Shown here: one piece after another, positions 22,720 through 31,405 of the stretch
How positions within the stretch are numbered: position 1 is the first letter of the stretch
How the letters are laid out: the number at the start of each line of letters is the position of its first letter
Origin: JBKHJZ01 sp046537875
GTDB lineage: Bacteria > Actinomycetota > Acidimicrobiia > Acidimicrobiales > VFJN01
NCBI GenBank assembly: GCA_046537875.1
Contig: JBKHJZ010000014.1
Span: 1-35,360 of the forward strand
Length of the DNA: 35,360 nt
Reading direction: 5' to 3'
Made by a program: the position numbers and the translations under genes
Notes under the pieces: model-generated
What the model saw: the letters and a program-made list of their open reading frames with translations, nothing else
Told to the model about the DNA's origin: nothing
Database searches by the model: none

Positions 22720-24111
22720 TCAGGGCTTCGGATCGGCCAGGTACAGCGTGCGGGTACCGCCCGGCAGCTCACGCTGCTCGTGCACGGCGAAGTGCTCGGT
22801 CAGGAGCTCCTCGAAGGCCGGCCGCCGGTAGTCGTCGAACAGTCCGGGCGGCTTGTTGGCGAGCAGCCGCTGCACCATCGGATCCTCCGGGTGCGCGAGC
22901 TCGACGACCAGTCGGCCCCCGAACGAGCGCAGCCACGCCACCACCTCGGGCAGGGGGACGTTCGCCGCGATCGCCAGATGGTGGACGAGCGCGAGCGCCA
23001 GGACCGCGTCGGGGCTCACCCGCTCCGCGAACGGCGTGCGCTCCCGGTTGCGCCAGCCGATGCCGCCCGACGGGTCGGCGAGATCCATGACCAGCGGCAG
23101 GATCCGTTCGTTCCCCTCGGCGTGGAGCCGGCGGTAGAGCCGGTCGATCACCGTCTCGTCACCGTCCACGGCCACCACGTAGTCGGCGTGCTCGGCGGCG
23201 AGCCGCGAGTAGGCGCCGTCGTTGGCGCCGAGGTCGAGCACGGTCGACGCGGTGCCGCCCTCGAGGGCCGAGCCCACGAACTCCCGCTTCACCTCGGCGT
23301 CGGCGTCGCTGTACGAGCAGGTGTCCCGGTACTCGGACCAGGTGGAGCCGCGCCGCCCCACATCGAGCCGGGTGACCAGCTTGCGGAGCTTCCTGGTGGT
23401 CGCCTTGGCCAGCTCGGTGCTGAAGCCCGACGACCGGAGGTCGCTCTTCACCTTCTCGGACGGCGCGGTCACCCGCTTCTCGAGCGCGCTGTGGAGCGCC
23501 ACGTTCCGCAGAACCCCGGCCCGGAACCGCTTCACACCCGAGAACATGCCCGCCACGTCGGACGGCGACAGCCCGTCGACGCGCCCGCGGAGGAACGGCT
23601 GGTAGGGCACCCCCAGGTGCGCCTGGATCAGCAGGGGGAACAGCATCGTCTGGCAGAACTGCCGGTAGCCCGGCCACGGCCCGGCGGCCGCCTCGAACGA
23701 CCCGATGTCGATGAACGTGGGGCGGGAGCCCACGAACTGGACGTTGTAGGCCGTGCCGTCCTTCAGCGACATGCCGCCGTCGAGCGCAGCCGCCAGCACG
23801 TCGAGCTGCAGCGTCGCCGCCTCGCGGAGCATCGCGAACGGCCACTCGTACGGGTACGAGACCACCGGGATCCGCTCGTGCTCCAGCACGGCCGCCCACG
23901 GGGCACCACGTGGCGAGGGCGGTGCCTCACCCTCGTGGACCGTCGTGCGCACCACCTGCCCGCCCTCGCCGAGCCGGCGGAAGAACGGTGCATCGCGGAG
24001 GCGGTCCCAGTCGGCGGCGGCGCGCTCGGACAGCCCGCGCAGCACCTTGCCGTCGGCGATGAAGACCGCGCTGTCGGGGTCGCGGAACGACCCCGCCTCG
24101 TACGTCGGCAC
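22720..24111 (-). CDS. Class I SAM-dependent methyltransferase with kinase-like N-terminal motif
   Basis: A 463-residue protein. The C-terminal half is a Rossmann methyltransferase: motif I STVLDLGANDGAYSRLA (289-305), acidic loop VVAVDGDETV (312-321), motif IV-like PDAVLALALVHHLAI (367-381). The N-terminal ~250 residues hold SYPYEWPFAMLREAATLQLD and LKDGTAYNVQF (117-126) followed by PTFIDIGSF (131-139). D118, N123 and D135 are spaced like the D-x4-N catalytic loop and metal-binding Asp of aminoglycoside-phosphotransferase-type kinases. Similar proteins are annotated NoeA-like methyltransferases (memory). GTG at 24111 is eight bases past the stop of the small membrane protein gene. An earlier in-frame GTG at 24405 with AGGAGGA exists, but that stretch reads as antiframe of the small gene. 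The methylated substrate is unknown. Confidence 0.8.
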   Translation of the reverse strand: MPTYEAGSFRDPDSAVFIADGKVLRGLSERAAADWDRLRDAPFFRRLGEGGQVVRTTVHEGEAPPSPRGAPWAAVLEHERIPVVSYPYEWPFAMLREAATLQLDVLAAALDGGMSLKDGTAYNVQFVGSRPTFIDIGSFEAAAGPWPGYRQFCQTMLFPLLIQAHLGVPYQPFLRGRVDGLSPSDVAGMFSGVKRFRAGVLRNVALHSALEKRVTAPSEKVKSDLRSSGFSTELAKATTRKLRKLVTRLDVGRRGSTWSEYRDTCSYSDADAEVKREFVGSALEGGTASTVLDLGANDGAYSRLAAEHADYVVAVDGDETVIDRLYRRLHAEGNERILPLVMDLADPSGGIGWRNRERTPFAERVSPDAVLALALVHHLAIAANVPLPEVVAWLRSFGGRLVVELAHPEDPMVQRLLANKPPGLFDDYRRPAFEELLTEHFAVHEQRELPGGTRTLYLADPKP

Positions 24112-24119
24112 GGAGCCGG

Positions 24120-24326
24120 TCAGGAATCGGAGGCGGAGGCCTCGACCGTCGGCTCGGCCCCGCCGGTCGCCTCGTCGGTCGTGGTGGGCTCCTCGGAGCG
24201 CTTCCGCGAGAACTTGCTCCTGACGCGGTGGCGAGCCTGCTTGATGGCGACACCCGCGGCGGCGGCGCCGCCCACGACCGCCGAGATGACGAGGCTCCCG
24301 GCTCCGGGATCGAGGTACCCGAACAT
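24120..24326 (-). CDS. Small membrane protein with YLDPGAGS N-terminus
   Basis: A 68-residue protein. It begins MFGYLDPGAGSLVIS, then a single alanine/glycine-rich transmembrane helix (about 12-28), a basic cytoplasmic segment (KQARHRVRSKFSRKR) and a low-complexity acidic tail. Short proteins opening with YLDPG-x-GS recur in bacteria near sulfatase-fold and methyltransferase genes (from memory; should be checked). AGGAG lies ten bases before the ATG at 24326. It is the first gene of the four-gene cluster and could be an anchor or partner of the membrane enzymes. No catalytic residues are evident. Confidence 0.72.
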   Translation of the reverse strand: MFGYLDPGAGSLVISAVVGGAAAAGVAIKQARHRVRSKFSRKRSEEPTTTDEATGGAEPTVEASASDS

Positions 24327-24455
24327 GATGATGGCTCTCCTGGGTGGGTTTCGACGGGGTCCGTCCCGCGGGTTCGCGCTGCGAGCGACGGCCGGGAGGC
24401 CTCACCAGCGCTCCTCCTGACCGACCCGCGCGCTACCGCACGTTCATGTACCGGT

Positions 24456-24483
24456 CGATTCTGTCACATTCGTCATCACCGGC
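24456..24483 (-). promoter_or_regulatory. Weak promoter candidate for the surface cluster
   Basis: On the minus strand TTGCCG (24483-24478), a 16-base spacer, then CAGAAT (24461-24456). This is the most AT-rich patch in the 223-bp gap before the small membrane protein gene. The match is modest and the leader would be about 120 bases. Confidence 0.25.
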
Positions 24484-24549
24484 AAGGCGCGGGCCACCCC
24501 GCGCTCACCGGGAGGTCACGCTCCGTACATCCGACCCGGCGCCGCGAGC

Positions 24550-26622
24550 TCACCCGGGCGTGGTGCACGGTGCGCCCCCACACGTGTCGACCAGCAGCCC
24601 CTCCTCGAGGAAGGCCCTGGTCAGCTCGAGCACCGCGGGGTGGTCGCGACCCATGCCGTGGGGATCCTCGCCCGCCCGGTTCGGCTCGTTGCCGAGCGGG
24701 GGCGCCGGGGTGCCGAAGTCCCAGACCACCAGGTAGGAGCCGTTCCGGTCGGGCATCCGCCTGACCGGCGGGATGTCCCAGAAGGGCTCGACGTCGGGGC
24801 TGCGGCCGTCGGCGAGTGCCGGCACCCGGAGCTCGGCCCCGATCGTGCGGGCCATCACCTCGGTCGCGACGTTGGCCACCTGGTGGTCACCGAACGCCTC
24901 GAAGAGCATCACCCGCTTCGGCGGGGTGCCACGGTAGGGGTGCCCGGTGAGGTGCTGGGCGTAGCCGTTGGTCTCGCCCCGGTCCCACAGCATCTGCGCG
25001 AGCGAGATGGCGAGCTGGCGGTCGATCCAGTCGGGATAGCTCGGATCGAACAGCGCCGCGAAGGGGTCGAAGTCGACGCTGCGATCGAGCAGGGTCGAGT
25101 AGTTCATCGCGGGGACACCGAGGAACGAGCGCCGCCAGTCCTGCGCGACGGCCGACAGCGCGCCCCCGATGATCCCGCCCTGGCTCACCCCGACGAAGCT
25201 GAGGTTCCGCTGGTCGAGCAGTGGCGTGCCGTCGGCGGCCTGGAAGGCGGGGTGCGACGACAGGCCGTCCGGGTGGAGCATCAACCGGCCGAGGAACAGG
25301 AAGTTGAGCATCGACTGCTGCAGGCGGTCCGGCAGCGGTCGGAAGTGCGACATGTCGACGAGCGCCTCGATGACCGGTCCGATGTCGTCCTCGGACATCC
25401 CGATCCACCAGGTGGCGCAGAAGGTGGTGTTGCTGGCGGCGGCCATCCGCGACGAGGCGCCGCGCACCTCCCTGGCCGTGCCGAGCAGGCCGTGGCCGTA
25501 GAGCGCCATCCGGGTCGGGTGGGCGTTGCCGGCGCCGTCCACGGCCGACTCGGGGATCGTGCAGATGAACCGGGCGGTCATCGTGCCGTTGCGCTCGGGC
25601 ACCGGGTCGTCCCCGGGACCGTCCCCGTTGTTGAGCACCTCACCCGGTCCCCCGTCCCCGGTCAGGTAGTTCGGCACCTCGAACGTGCCTTCGATGTCAC
25701 GCATCAGGTTGGCCCGGCCGCTCGGCTCGACGTTCGTGACGGTGAAGCCGGGCGCGTCGGGACCCAGCGACCGGAACGCGTCGTCCCTCATGGCCAGCAC
25801 CCGCTCCGAGAGGCTCTCCGCGCTGGCCGCGGTGAAGTCCCAGGCGATCACCAGGTCGTCACGGGGGATCCCCGCCCGCCGCAGGGTCTCGAAGACGTCC
25901 TCCATGTGCGGGCGACGGTCCTCGACGGCCGGGATGCCGGTGTCGAGCCGGTCCCGGTAGGCGCGGAACGCGTCGGTGGGTTCGATCGGGCGCCCCGCCC
26001 CGTCGACCACGTCGCGGATGGCCACCACGTAGCGACGCCCCTCGCGCAGGTTGGTCGCCGGCCGGATGAACGTCATGCGGTGCGCGTCGTCGGGCGCCCG
26101 GCTGTCGATCTCCGCCCAGTAGGGGTGGCGCTCGCCGGTGCGGGCGTCGAGCAGAACGATCGGCGCATCCCCGTCGAGCGACGCCCCCATGTCGGTGACC
26201 GGGGCGGCGCCGCTGGCGGCGAGGTCGACGCCCGGCAGCAGCACGGTGATCGGGCCGCCCGGCGAGAAGCCGTCGTTGCGGTTGAGCTCGGTGGGATCGA
26301 TGGGCGTCCCGAACCTGTTGGCCGGCGTCGCCTCCGGCGACAGCGCCACCCGCCGGCCCGTCGCGGTCCCGCGGTCGGTCACCGTGAAGTGGTCGTTGGG
26401 GAACGGCAGGATGCAGCGCTCGCCGCCGAGCGGGTCGCACGTCCCGGGGTCGTGCGCGAGGTCGAGGTCGATCGATCCCTCCAGCACGTCCGGACGGCCA
26501 CGTCCCCGTCCCGGGTCGTCGCCCGTGCCTCCCCCGGCAGGGGTGGCCAGCACCAGCAGCAGGGACACGACCAACGCCAGGCCGCCGGTGCGCCGCCTCC
26601 TCGCTCGCAGATCACCGCTCAT
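24550..26622 (-). CDS. Secreted alpha/beta-hydrolase-like protein
   Basis: A 690-residue exported protein. The signal peptide is at residues ~10-30 (GGLALVVSLLLVLATPAGG). The middle region has beta-rich segments with ILPFPNDHFTVTD and RTGERHPYWAEIDSRAPDD, like N-terminal Ig-like domains of bacterial secreted lipases. A hydrolase fold follows: an oxyanion-type HG in ALYGHGLLGTA (H377), nucleophile elbow GVSQGG with Ser480, and a candidate histidine in EAFGDHQVAN. Four to six cysteines suggest disulfides (CDPLGGERC; CGGAPC at the end). ATG at 26622 follows GGGGG. I recognise the architecture but not a named family; lipase/esterase activity is inference. It is divergent from the DUF983 gene and upstream of the surface cluster on the same strand, 223 bp apart. 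Confidence 0.75.
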   Translation of the reverse strand: MSGDLRARRRRTGGLALVVSLLLVLATPAGGGTGDDPGRGRGRPDVLEGSIDLDLAHDPGTCDPLGGERCILPFPNDHFTVTDRGTATGRRVALSPEATPANRFGTPIDPTELNRNDGFSPGGPITVLLPGVDLAASGAAPVTDMGASLDGDAPIVLLDARTGERHPYWAEIDSRAPDDAHRMTFIRPATNLREGRRYVVAIRDVVDGAGRPIEPTDAFRAYRDRLDTGIPAVEDRRPHMEDVFETLRRAGIPRDDLVIAWDFTAASAESLSERVLAMRDDAFRSLGPDAPGFTVTNVEPSGRANLMRDIEGTFEVPNYLTGDGGPGEVLNNGDGPGDDPVPERNGTMTARFICTIPESAVDGAGNAHPTRMALYGHGLLGTAREVRGASSRMAAASNTTFCATWWIGMSEDDIGPVIEALVDMSHFRPLPDRLQQSMLNFLFLGRLMLHPDGLSSHPAFQAADGTPLLDQRNLSFVGVSQGGIIGGALSAVAQDWRRSFLGVPAMNYSTLLDRSVDFDPFAALFDPSYPDWIDRQLAISLAQMLWDRGETNGYAQHLTGHPYRGTPPKRVMLFEAFGDHQVANVATEVMARTIGAELRVPALADGRSPDVEPFWDIPPVRRMPDRNGSYLVVWDFGTPAPPLGNEPNRAGEDPHGMGRDHPAVLELTRAFLEEGLLVDTCGGAPCTTPG

Positions 26623-26704
26623 CGGTCCCCCTTCGAGCCTCCGGCCGGCACCGTAGTGGACGCCCGGTGGGGCGCGAGCGCAGAGGGCGGCGGGGCATGC
26701 TCAT

Positions 26705-27145
26705 GTGGTGACCGAAGCGCCGCCGCCGCTCACCGTCCCCCGGCTCCTCGCCCGTGGGCTCACCCGCCGGTGCCCCCTGTGCGGGGGCGGCGGGCTGTTC
26801 CGCCGCTGGTTCACCATGGCCGAGCGCTGCCCGCGGTGCGGCTTCCGGCTCGAGCGCATCGAGGGCCACTGGATCGGCGCCCTGGGGATGAACACGGTGG
26901 TGAGCTTCGGTGCGGTCCTCGTCGCCGTGGTGGTCGGCTTCGCCGTCACCTACCCGGACGGCCCGGTCGCGGTGGCCCTCGCCGTGATCCTGACCACCGC
27001 GCTGCTCGTGCCCCTGGTGTTCTTCCCCTTCTCGAAGACGCTGTGGAGCGCGATCGACCTGGCGATGCGCCCGCTGGCCCCCGACGACGACGTCGACCCC
27101 CGCTTCATCCCCGGGAGCCGACACCGCGAGAACCCGGGCGGATAG
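26705..27145 (+). CDS. DUF983 family membrane protein
   Basis: A 146-residue protein with two CxxC knuckles, RRCPLCGGGGLF and ERCPRCGF, about 25 residues apart. These likely bind zinc. The RIEGHWIGALGMNTVVSF block and two transmembrane helices follow (FGAVLVAVVVGFAVTY and VALAVILTTALLVPLVFF). This is the DUF983 pattern; function is unknown. GTG at 26705 is followed by a second GTG at 26708, and either may be used; no ribosome site is seen. It is divergent from the secreted hydrolase (82-bp gap) and convergent with the phosphatase gene. Confidence 0.85.
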   Translation: MVTEAPPPLTVPRLLARGLTRRCPLCGGGGLFRRWFTMAERCPRCGFRLERIEGHWIGALGMNTVVSFGAVLVAVVVGFAVTYPDGPVAVALAVILTTALLVPLVFFPFSKTLWSAIDLAMRPLAPDDDVDPRFIPGSRHRENPGG

Positions 27146-27211
27146 AACGTCCGCGTGGCTTGCGGTGGTCGGTCCCGCGGTCGCCCCGCGCACCCACCGT
27201 GCCGGGCCGGA

Positions 27212-27871
27212 TCAGGTGAGCCCGGCGAGGTGCGCGTGGTCGTTGAAGCGGACGAGCTGCCAGTCGGTGGCCCGGCGCCCGAACGGGTTGGTGCCGAACC
27301 GCCACTCGGTGATCGAGGCGTTCTCGGGGCTGAACCAGGCCCGCTGGTCGAGCGACGGATCGATGCCCAGCCACCGGATCATCGACTGGACGATGACCCC
27401 ACCGTGGCACGCCACCACCACGGTCTCCCCCGCGTGCCGCTCGACGAGGCGGTCGATCCCCCGGGCCACCCGTTCGGCCATCTCGGCCCAGGTCTCGCCG
27501 CCGGGGTCGCGCCGCAGGTGCGGGTCCCAGCCGCCGCTGGGCACGGGCCAGCGCTCCTCGAACTCGTGCCAGGGGAGCCCGTCGCCCTCACCGGGGTGGT
27601 GCTCGCACATGTCGCAGTCCTGCACGACGTCGGGGTCGCCGAACGCCGGGGCGAGGATGGCCGCGGTCTCCACCGCCCGCGGCATCACGCTCGCGTAGAG
27701 GGCGACCCCGCCCTCCACCTCGCCGCTGGCCTTCAGGCGGTCGCGCAGCGCGGTGACCTGGAGCCGCCCCCGCTCGGACAGCCCTCGGCAGCCCCGGTGG
27801 CCGCCGACGATCTGGAGCTCCTGCGCGCGCGACTCGCCGTGTCGCACCAGCACGATCCGCGTCCCGTCCAT
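27212..27871 (-). CDS. Histidine phosphatase family protein
   Basis: A 219-residue phosphoglycerate-mutase-like enzyme. The catalytic RHG motif is IVLVRHGES (His11 accepts the phosphate), followed by LSERGRLQVTALRDRL. The second conserved histidine is in VVVACHGGVIVQSMI. Substrates in this superfamily range from sugar phosphates to phosphoproteins, and nothing here fixes it. ATG at 27871 is seven bases after TACGGT with no ribosome site, so probably leaderless; this also shows it is transcribed separately from groEL upstream, whose terminator lies just before. Upstream in-frame sequence reads as the terminator palindrome and was excluded. Confidence 0.87.
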   Translation of the reverse strand: MDGTRIVLVRHGESRAQELQIVGGHRGCRGLSERGRLQVTALRDRLKASGEVEGGVALYASVMPRAVETAAILAPAFGDPDVVQDCDMCEHHPGEGDGLPWHEFEERWPVPSGGWDPHLRRDPGGETWAEMAERVARGIDRLVERHAGETVVVACHGGVIVQSMIRWLGIDPSLDQRAWFSPENASITEWRFGTNPFGRRATDWQLVRFNDHAHLAGLT

Positions 27872-27878
27872 GGCCTGC

Positions 27879-27884
27879 ACCGTA
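27879..27884 (-). promoter_or_regulatory. -10 element TACGGT, probable leaderless promoter
   Basis: TACGGT on the minus strand, seven bases (GCAGGCC), then ATG at 27871. It lies 25 bp past the groEL terminator stem. Confidence 0.45.
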
Positions 27885-27908
27885 CCGGGAGCAACCTGCG
27901 GACCGACG

Positions 27909-27940
27909 CGGCACCGCCGCCCCGGAGGGCGGCGGTGCCG
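27909..27940 (-). terminator. groEL transcription terminator hairpin
   Basis: A perfect 14-base-pair GC-rich stem (27909-27922 with 27927-27940) closed by a four-base loop, starting 27 bases after the groEL stop. There is no T-tract. The length and position make this the strongest hairpin in the window. Confidence 0.7.
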
Positions 27941-27967
27941 ACGCATGTCGTGCGGCCCGAGAGGGCG

Positions 27968-29596
<1,629 letters not shown>

Positions 29597-29625
29597 GTCC
29601 GTTGTCCCTCCGTTGGGCGCGGGGA

Positions 29626-29652
29626 TTAGCACTCACGAGCGCTGACTGCTAA
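29626..29652. promoter_or_regulatory. CIRCE element 1 (HrcA operator)
   Basis: TTAGCACTC, nine-base spacer, GACTGCTAA. The consensus is TTAGCACTC-N9-GAGTGCTAA; only one base differs. It lies 30 bases before the groEL ATG, between promoter and gene. Confidence 0.9.
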
Positions 29653-29670
29653 CAGTGAACCACGCACCGA

Positions 29671-29697
29671 TCAGCACTCGCAACCGTCGACTGCTAA
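29671..29697. promoter_or_regulatory. CIRCE element 2 (HrcA operator)
   Basis: TCAGCACTC, nine-base spacer, GACTGCTAA. Two mismatches to consensus. It is exactly 45 bp from element 1, so the two sites are in tandem upstream of groEL. Confidence 0.82.
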
Positions 29698-29768
29698 GAG
29701 GCCCAGCGGATAGGGCGCTCCGAAGGGCACCGCCGCGGGGGAATTTGCTGCCGGGTCGCAGCTCAACA

Positions 29769-29783
29769 GCTGGGCCTCCCAGC
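29769..29783 (-). terminator. Small stem-loop after the CysO-like gene
   Basis: GCTGGG, three-base loop, CCCAGC, about 66 bases downstream of the cysO stop and upstream of groEL. A weak terminator candidate that would separate the two genes. Confidence 0.3.
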
Positions 29784-29849
29784 AACGCTGACCACCGAGA
29801 GCCACAGACGACGTACCTGTCCGCTGTCGTTCCAACCGGACCCCCGCGG

Positions 29850-30125
29850 TCAGCCCCCGGCGACCGCCGGGATGATCGACACGGTGTCGCCGTCCGGCAC
29901 CTTCGTGTCGAGGCCCTCCACGAACCGGATGTCCTCGTCGTCGACGAACACGTTCACGAAGCGGCGCAGGTTCCCGTCCTCGTCGAGCAGCCGGTCGCTG
30001 AACCCGGCGTGGGCCGCGTCGAGGTTGGCGAGCACCTCACGCACGGTCCTGCCGTCGACCGACACCTCTGAGCGACCACCCGTGAGGGTGCGGAGGGTCG
30101 TCGGGATGCGGACGGAGACGCTCAT
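29850..30125 (-). CDS. cysO: CysO-like MoaD/ThiS-family sulfur carrier
   Basis: A 91-residue ubiquitin-fold sulfur carrier ending in Gly-Gly (IIPAVAGG). The C-terminal Gly is thiocarboxylated and delivers sulfide. It closely matches the remembered Mycobacterium CysO pattern: SVRIPTTLRTLTGG, RFVNVFVDDEDIRFVEGLDT and DGDTVSIIPAVAGG, more so than MoaD or ThiS. In Mycobacterium CysO feeds O-phosphoserine-dependent cysteine synthase CysM and is processed by Mec+; neither is adjacent here. ATG at 30125 has GAGG about ten bases upstream. It is followed on the same strand by groEL after 253 bp. Confidence 0.85.
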   Translation of the reverse strand: MSVSVRIPTTLRTLTGGRSEVSVDGRTVREVLANLDAAHAGFSDRLLDEDGNLRRFVNVFVDDEDIRFVEGLDTKVPDGDTVSIIPAVAGG

Positions 30126-30160
30126 CGGATCGGATCCTCGCCGGCTCGACGGACTGGTGG

Positions 30161-30177
30161 GCGCCCCGGAGGGGCGC
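30161..30177. terminator. Stem-loop between glycerate kinase and cysO
   Basis: GCGCCCC, loop GGA, GGGGCGC: a perfect seven-base-pair stem, 62 bp past the glycerate kinase stop and 36 bp before cysO. Either a terminator for the upstream gene or structure in the cysO leader; TACCAT at 30182-30187 (minus) could be a cysO -10 box. Confidence 0.4.
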
Positions 30178-30238
30178 GGCGATGGTAGCCAACGACGTGT
30201 CCGGTCCCGACATTCCCCGGGCGGCACTCCCCCGCCGG

Positions 30239-31294
30239 TCACGCCGTCGCGAGCACCTCGGTCGTCGCCGCCGCGAGGCACCCGAGCACGTCCTCGCGGC
30301 CACGCTCGGGGCCGAAGCGCTCCGCGAGGGACACCACGCGCAGGCCGGACGGCAACGCCCCCAGATCGTCGACCACCTCGCCGACCAGCGCCACGCACGG
30401 CACGCCCGCGACCGCCGCCAGGTCGGCGACCCCGCCCACCACCTTGCCGTCGAACGACTGGGCGTCGAGGAACCCCTCGGCGGTGACCACCAGGTCGGCA
30501 CCGTCCACGACCTCCGGGAGGTCCAGCTCGTCGGCAACCGCCTCGAACCCCTGCACGAGCGAGGCACCCGCCACCGCGAGGCCCCCCGCCAGGCCGCCGG
30601 CCGCCCCCGCGCCCTCGAGGGCCCGCACGTCCACCCCGTGATCGGCCAGGTAGACGTCGGCGAGCCGCTCCAGGCGGCGGCGCAGCAGCTCGACCTGAGC
30701 ACCCGACGCGCCCTTCTGCGGGGCGAAGACCTCGGCCGCCTCCACGAACGGCGTCCGCACGTCGCACAGCACCACGATCTCGATGGACGCCAGGCGGTGC
30801 AGCGGGTAGAGCGCGCGCAGCGCGGCGAGCCCACCGTCGGTCGTGGCCGATCCCCCGAGGCCCACCAGCACCCGCCGGGCACCGGCATCGACGGCCGCGG
30901 CGATGAGCTCCCCGGTGCCCGCGGTCGACGCCCCGACCGGGTCGTTGCCCTCGGCCCCGCCGGCGAGCGCGAGCCCCGACGCCTCCGCCATCTCGATCAC
31001 CGCGGTGCGCCCGTCGAGGCGCCACGACGCCGCCACCGGCTCACCGAGCGGGCCGGTCACCGTGGTGGTGCGGTTGGCGCCACCGAGCACGTCGAGCGTT
31101 CCCTCGCCACCGTCGGCCACCGGCACCTCGTCGCAGCGCCAGCCCGCCGCCCGGGCCGCCCGGGCGATCGCCGCGGCCGCCTCGCGCGCCGTGGCGGTGC
31201 CGCGCAGCTTGTCCGGCGCCGCCACCACGCGCCGGCCCCCCGGCGCCGCGGTGCGAGGCGTGGTGCGGGGGGCCGTGCCCGACGGGGGACGCAT
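30239..31294 (-). CDS. glxK: Glycerate kinase
   Basis: A 351-residue GarK/GlxK-family enzyme that phosphorylates D-glycerate with ATP (2- or 3-phosphoglycerate depending on subfamily). Seen: VVAAPDKLRGTATAREAAAA, PVADGGEGTLD, GLGGSATTDGG, FAPQKGASGAQVELL, and VVTAEGFLDAQSFDGKVVGGV; these run in the usual family order. Slightly short versus the usual ~370-380. ATG at 31294 leaves a Thr/Pro-rich 20-residue N-terminus; GTG at the VVAAPDK region is a later alternative. CAGACT eight bases upstream of the ATG could be a degenerate leaderless -10. It is divergent from otsA. Confidence 0.9.
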   Translation of the reverse strand: MRPPSGTAPRTTPRTAAPGGRRVVAAPDKLRGTATAREAAAAIARAARAAGWRCDEVPVADGGEGTLDVLGGANRTTTVTGPLGEPVAASWRLDGRTAVIEMAEASGLALAGGAEGNDPVGASTAGTGELIAAAVDAGARRVLVGLGGSATTDGGLAALRALYPLHRLASIEIVVLCDVRTPFVEAAEVFAPQKGASGAQVELLRRRLERLADVYLADHGVDVRALEGAGAAGGLAGGLAVAGASLVQGFEAVADELDLPEVVDGADLVVTAEGFLDAQSFDGKVVGGVADLAAVAGVPCVALVGEVVDDLGALPSGLRVVSLAERFGPERGREDVLGCLAAATTEVLATA

Positions 31295-31390
31295 GGTCCG
31301 CCAGTCTGTCGGATGGCCGGAGGCGGCACGCCCGGAACCCACGCCCCGCCCCGGCGTCCCCGACGCCCCCGCAGCCCACCGGCACCGAAG

Positions 31391-31396
31391 TACCCT
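31391..31396 (+). promoter_or_regulatory. -10 element TACCCT, probable leaderless promoter of otsA
   Basis: TACCCT, nine bases, then GTG at 31406. No ribosome site can be placed. It shares TACCCTCGG with the fdhD promoter. Confidence 0.45.
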
Positions 31397-31405
31397 CGGA
31401 ACCTC

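Noticed and set aside
24112..24405. N-terminal extension of the methyltransferase from GTG 24405 behind AGGAGGA
   Set aside because: The extension is Arg/Gly/Ser-rich and overlaps the small membrane protein in another frame, which has its own ribosome site and sensible helix. The good ribosome site at 24405 remains unexplained.
20530..24420. 1296-codon open frame on the plus strand
   Set aside because: Antisense shadow of the surface cluster: Arg/Gly/His/Val-rich, no domain motifs, while the minus frames carry clear catalytic motifs and membrane helices.
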